Shown: one piece after another, positions 32,351-34,801 of the stretch
Layout of the letters: each line of letters starts with the position of its first letter
Position numbering within the stretch: position 1 is the first letter of the stretch
Source of the DNA: JBOGZD01 sp050697155
GTDB lineage: Bacteria; Actinomycetota; Thermoleophilia; Solirubrobacterales; 70-9
Reading direction: 5' to 3'
NCBI GenBank assembly: GCA_050697155.1
Contig: JBOGZD010000015.1
Location: 1-34,801, forward strand
DNA length: 34,801 nucleotides
Program-made: the position numbers and the translations under genes
Notes under the pieces: model-generated
The model's database searches: none
Told to the model about the DNA's origin: nothing
The model's input: the letters and a program-made list of their open reading frames with translations, nothing else

Positions 32351-34219
32351 ATGCGCTCCTTCAGATTGCAGCGCAAGCGGGACAGAGGGGAGACCGAGGA
32401 GGGCGAGGAGACGCCTGCCTCGCCGGCCCAGCGGCCGGCGGGCTCCCAGGCTCCGGCGTCGGCCCGACCGGCCAGCCCCGCTGCTCCGCCCGCGCCGGGC
32501 TCGGAGACGTGGGACGTGCCGCCGACCACCGGCGCGGGCCCGTACCAACCGCCGCGCTCGGCGCCACCGCCGACCTCCGTGTCTCCGCCGGCCCCCGAAC
32601 CCTCACCGCCCGAGCCGACGGTCGACAGGGCAGCGGGGGTGCCGCTGACAGGCTCTGACCGGCGCAAGATGAAGCGCGCCGAGCGCCGGGCGCTGCGCGA
32701 GGAGGCCAAGCGGCGCAAGGCCGAGGAGGGGCAGCGCAAACGGCTCGAGCGCGCCACCGCCAAGCAGGCCAAGGACACCGCCGACGATACCGAGAGGGCC
32801 GCGCCGGTCGCCCCCGATGCGGGCCAGTCGGAGTCGTTCTGGACGCGTCGCAGCCGCGAGCGCGAGCAGCGGCGAGCGCTTCGAAGCGAGGAGAAGGCGC
32901 GCGCGCGCGAGGAGCGCGAGCGGGCAGTTGCCGAGCGGCGGCGACAGCGCGACGCCCAGAAGGCGGCCAAGCAGCAGGAGCGCGACGCCCAGAAGGCAGC
33001 CAAGCAGCAGGAGCGCGACGCCCAGAAGGCAGCCAAGCAGCAGGAGCGTGAGGCCCGCAAGCGGGCCAAGCAGGCGGCGAAGGCGAGCGAGGAGGAGGGC
33101 GGCACGTCAGCCGTCGCGGGCGCCCCGAGCCCCCCCTCGACCCCGGCGCCGCGAGCCGCGGACGAGCGCGCGATTCGCGAGGCGGCCGAGCGCGAGGCCG
33201 AGACGAGGCTCGCCGCCGCCGAGCGCCGCGCCGCGGCCACCCCGCCGAGCGTAATCGGGGACCCGAGCGAGGTCGCCGGGCCGAGCGTGGCCGCCGAGCC
33301 AAGCGAGCCCGAAGAGCCGTCCAAGGCCACCCCCGCGCCCCTCGACTCGGAGCTGCTCGAACACCCCGTCGATGCCGGCGACCGCGAGACCCTGCTCGCC
33401 GAGCTGCGCTTCTCGGAGCGACGGCTCGAGGAGCGCCGAGCCCAGGAAGAGGAGCTGACGCGCAAGCTGCAGGAGACCGAGGCACGCCTGGTCGACAACG
33501 AGCGACAGAGCGCGGCGGCTCTCGACCAGGCTGCGAGCAGGCTCGAGCAGACCGAGGCCCGCGCCGCCGAGGCCGAGGCCCGCGCCGCGCGCGCCCAGCG
33601 GCTCGCCATGGCGAAGGCCGAGGAGGTCGAGCGCGCGAAGCGCCTGCGCGAGATGCTCGACCGGATCGACCAGGCCGAGCAGCGCGCGGCGGAGGCCGAG
33701 CAGCGCGCCCGGGAGGCGGTCGAGCGGATCACCGAGCCGGCGCCGGAGGAGCCCAGCCCGGACCCGCCCGCCGAGGCCGCGGTAGCGGAAGCCCCTGCGC
33801 AGTCAGAGGGCGAGCCGGCCGGCCCCGAGCCTGAGGCGACGACGCCCGAGCGCGAGGCGGCCCGCCCAGGCCCCGAGCCCGAGATGACGACGCCCGAGCG
33901 AGAGCCGGCCCGCCCCGAGCCCGAGCCGCCGACGCCCGAGCCCGACCGAGCGGATGATTGGGTCTCCCAAGCGCCCGCCGACCACACCTCCGACGCGCCT
34001 TCGGCGACCGACGCCTCGCCCGCCTCCGGGGCGTCGCTGAGCATCAACTCCGCCAGCTACGAGGATCTGCGCGGGCTCGGGCTCTCGGTCACCCAGACCG
34101 GCCGCGTGCTCGCCGAGCGAGAGCGGTCGGGCGGCTTCAAGGAGCTAGACGAGCTCGACCGGATCCCCGGCTTCCCCCGAGCGTTTCTCACCGAGCTCAA
34201 GGCACGGCTGACGCTCTGA
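32351..34219 (+). CDS. Coiled-coil protein with C-terminal helix-hairpin-helix domain
   Basis: The 622-residue protein is not a family I recognise as a whole. It has a basic N terminus (MRSFRLQRKRDRG), a Pro/Ala/Ser-rich disordered part (about 20-100), a long charged Lys/Arg/Glu/Ala coiled coil (about 105-270) containing three perfect 11-residue repeats (RDAQKAAKQQE), a second coiled coil (about 345-480, with EARAAEAEARAARAQR), a Pro/Glu-rich repeat zone (about 485-540, TTPERE-type), and a C-terminal ComEA-like helix-hairpin-helix domain (about 562-622, SINSASYEDLRGLGLSVTQTGRVLAERE). The latter is usually a DNA-binding fold. I chose ATG 32351, after AGAGGA; a GTG at 32270 overlapping the smpB stop adds 27 residues of low-complexity sequence. 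Confidence 0.75.
   Translation: MRSFRLQRKRDRGETEEGEETPASPAQRPAGSQAPASARPASPAAPPAPGSETWDVPPTTGAGPYQPPRSAPPPTSVSPPAPEPSPPEPTVDRAAGVPLTGSDRRKMKRAERRALREEAKRRKAEEGQRKRLERATAKQAKDTADDTERAAPVAPDAGQSESFWTRRSREREQRRALRSEEKARAREERERAVAERRRQRDAQKAAKQQERDAQKAAKQQERDAQKAAKQQEREARKRAKQAAKASEEEGGTSAVAGAPSPPSTPAPRAADERAIREAAEREAETRLAAAERRAAATPPSVIGDPSEVAGPSVAAEPSEPEEPSKATPAPLDSELLEHPVDAGDRETLLAELRFSERRLEERRAQEEELTRKLQETEARLVDNERQSAAALDQAASRLEQTEARAAEAEARAARAQRLAMAKAEEVERAKRLREMLDRIDQAEQRAAEAEQRAREAVERITEPAPEEPSPDPPAEAAVAEAPAQSEGEPAGPEPEATTPEREAARPGPEPEMTTPEREPARPEPEPPTPEPDRADDWVSQAPADHTSDAPSATDASPASGASLSINSASYEDLRGLGLSVTQTGRVLAERERSGGFKELDELDRIPGFPRAFLTELKARLTL
32948..33046 (+). repeat. 33-bp in-frame direct repeat, three copies
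   Basis: Three adjacent 33-bp units (32948-32980, 32981-33013, 33014-33046) each encode RDAQKAAKQQE; the copies differ at only one or two bases, such as GCG versus GCA. The unit is eleven residues, the coiled-coil hendecad length, so changes in copy number would keep the helix in register. Confidence 0.9.
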
Positions 34220-34425
34220 GCGCCGGCCGCACGGGGACTTCGCCTAATCGCGCGGTGTCCCAGTCTGAGGGGCGCTGGTTGTTCGGTGCGAGCGGTTGGT
34301 CCGCAGCCTGTTCACCCTCGGCTTGCTGGTGGTCTGACCGTGCCGGAGCCCACCCTGGGAACGACCGTCGCGAACGTCAAGCGCTCCCTCGCCAGCAACC
34401 GGTCTCGGCCGGTACGATCGGGTCG
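34220..34425 (+). other. Non-coding stretch after the coiled-coil gene
   Basis: I find no gene I can support in these 206 bases. A short hydrophobic frame (ending LGLLVV at a TGA near 34337) is preceded by a stop and has no good start. Near the end, ACCGG-TCTCGG-CCGGT (34398-34413) is an inverted repeat that overlaps the -10 of the next small ORF. Confidence 0.35.
34413..34418 (+). promoter_or_regulatory. -10 element TACGAT before a small ORF, leaderless type
   Basis: TACGAT lies 7 bases before ATG 34426. It overlaps the right arm of the inverted repeat at 34398-34413, which could be an operator. Confidence 0.4.
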
Positions 34426-34605
34426 ATGGCGGCGAAGTACGTCTGCGATCCGGCGGCGCTTGCGGGGCGGCTGTGGTTCCCGGGGCCTACGGGGCCGTTT
34501 TCACCCGGGCAGCGTCGCGCGATCCGGCGGCTGGTTGTGGCGCACGTCGAGCGGGCCTGCGCCGCACCGGCCCGGCCCTGCGGTGGGCGCCGGCCGCCCG
34601 ACTGA
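34426..34605 (+). CDS. Small hypothetical protein
   Basis: The 59-residue product starts MAAKYVCDPAAL and is rich in Arg, Pro and Ala, with four cysteines (C7, C47 and others near the end). I do not recognise it. The main support for its being real is the leaderless-type -10 at 34413-34418; codon use is compatible with coding sequence but the length is too short to decide. The region around WFPGPTGPFSPGQRRAIRRLVVAHVERAC could form one amphipathic helix. Alternatively it is non-coding. Confidence 0.35.
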   Translation: MAAKYVCDPAALAGRLWFPGPTGPFSPGQRRAIRRLVVAHVERACAAPARPCGGRRPPD

Positions 34606-34612
34606 GCTTGGG

Positions 34613-34632
34613 CTGGAGCGCTTTCGCTCCGG
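34613..34632 (+). terminator. Hairpin after the small ORF
   Basis: CTGGAGCG-CTTT-CGCTCCGG is an 8-bp stem (one G-U pair) with a four-base loop, 7 bases after the small ORF stop. There is no T-run after it, but position and stem quality suit a terminator. Confidence 0.45.
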
Positions 34633-34713
34633 ACGAACAGGCGTCTCGCCTAGCGCGGCGGTCGCTTCCGCAAATCGCGCGAAGGGGAACCGCGAAACGC
34701 CACGCGCGGCTCT

Positions 34714-34727
34714 GCCAAGCGCTTGGC
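34714..34727. promoter_or_regulatory. Perfect 14-bp palindrome GCCAAGCGCTTGGC
   Basis: This palindrome lies 20 bases before the -10 TAGCGT of the terminal gene, over the expected -35 position, where a dimeric repressor or activator would act. Confidence 0.5.
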
Positions 34728-34747
34728 CCGCGCCGGGTGGAGACCAC

Positions 34748-34753
34748 TAGCGT
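34748..34753 (+). promoter_or_regulatory. -10 element TAGCGT of the terminal gene, leaderless type
   Basis: TAGCGT lies 6 bases before ATG 34760. It is the third occurrence of this hexamer at this spacing in the window. Confidence 0.45.
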
Positions 34754-34759
34754 TGAATC

Positions 34760-34801
34760 ATGAGTCCGTGGCGTCACGCGCGGGCGATCGCGCTGCTGCC
34801 C
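34760..34801 (+). CDS. 5' end of a gene cut by the window edge
   Basis: ATG 34760 opens a frame of 14 codons, MSPWRHARAIALLP, that runs to the last base. A basic segment followed by the start of a hydrophobic one suggests a signal peptide or transmembrane helix. It has a leaderless-type -10 and an upstream palindrome. Nothing more can be said. Confidence 0.5.
   Translation, partial: MSPWRHARAIALLP

Noticed and set aside
32274..34801. A tmRNA (ssrA) gene near smpB
   Set aside because: I looked for the tRNA-like ends and the tag-coding frame in the following sequence and found nothing resembling them.

Overview
This is a very GC-rich, densely coding bacterial chromosome segment. The gene content (ftsE-ftsX, hpf-secA, lysA-hom-thrC, rnr-smpB), short TANNNT -10 elements, several apparently leaderless starts, and lineage-flavoured proteins (a DUF5995 protein, a FIST sensor, trypsin-like proteases with very basic C-terminal domains) point to an actinobacterium, most likely of the Thermoleophilia/Solirubrobacterales. 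That placement is inferred from gene content, not computed. I see no rRNA, tRNA, tmRNA, CRISPR array, insertion sequence or prophage.

Layout. 1-366 is the tail of a Gly/Pro-rich protein. 374-1114 (minus) is an alpha/beta hydrolase, divergent from lysA-hom-thrC (1136-4796); both spacers flanking hom carry 7-bp tandem repeats. 4885-6297 is a PAS-GAF-GGDEF diguanylate cyclase. 6452-10513 holds comF, a short-form hpf behind a clear promoter, and secA. 10535-11550 holds a tag-type DNA glycosylase and an NTF2-like protein. 11637-14192 holds two tandem secreted trypsin-like proteases. 14235-15345 is prfB, readable only through a +1 programmed frameshift. 15361-16290 is a secreted DUF5995 protein. 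16418-20440 is an NAD-biosynthesis island (FIST sensor, nadC, a minus-strand Fpg/Nei glycosylase, nadA).

20481-23452 is the most unusual part: three tightly packed genes that look like a compressed, domain-fused version of the methylamine-utilisation (mau) maturation cluster. They are a MauE-like membrane domain fused to a MauD-like thioredoxin domain, a Tat-exported Cys-rich protein resembling the MauA light chain, and a CcdA/MauF-like membrane domain fused to an extracytoplasmic beta-propeller-like domain. MauG is absent, and the MauA-like protein lacks residues needed for the tryptophan tryptophylquinone cofactor, so its chemistry is probably different. It has its own promoter.

23667-24329 (minus) is a lipoprotein, divergent from a split transketolase (24461-26436) across a spacer with an 18-position near-perfect hairpin. 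26540-26938 is a small DUF4345-like membrane protein. 27058-32273 is ftsE-ftsX-S41 protease-RNase R-smpB, probably one operon with start/stop overlaps and an intercistronic hairpin before rnr. 32351-34219 is a large Pro/Ala/Glu-rich coiled-coil protein ending in a helix-hairpin-helix domain. The window closes with a small ORF and the first 14 codons of another gene, both with leaderless-type promoters.
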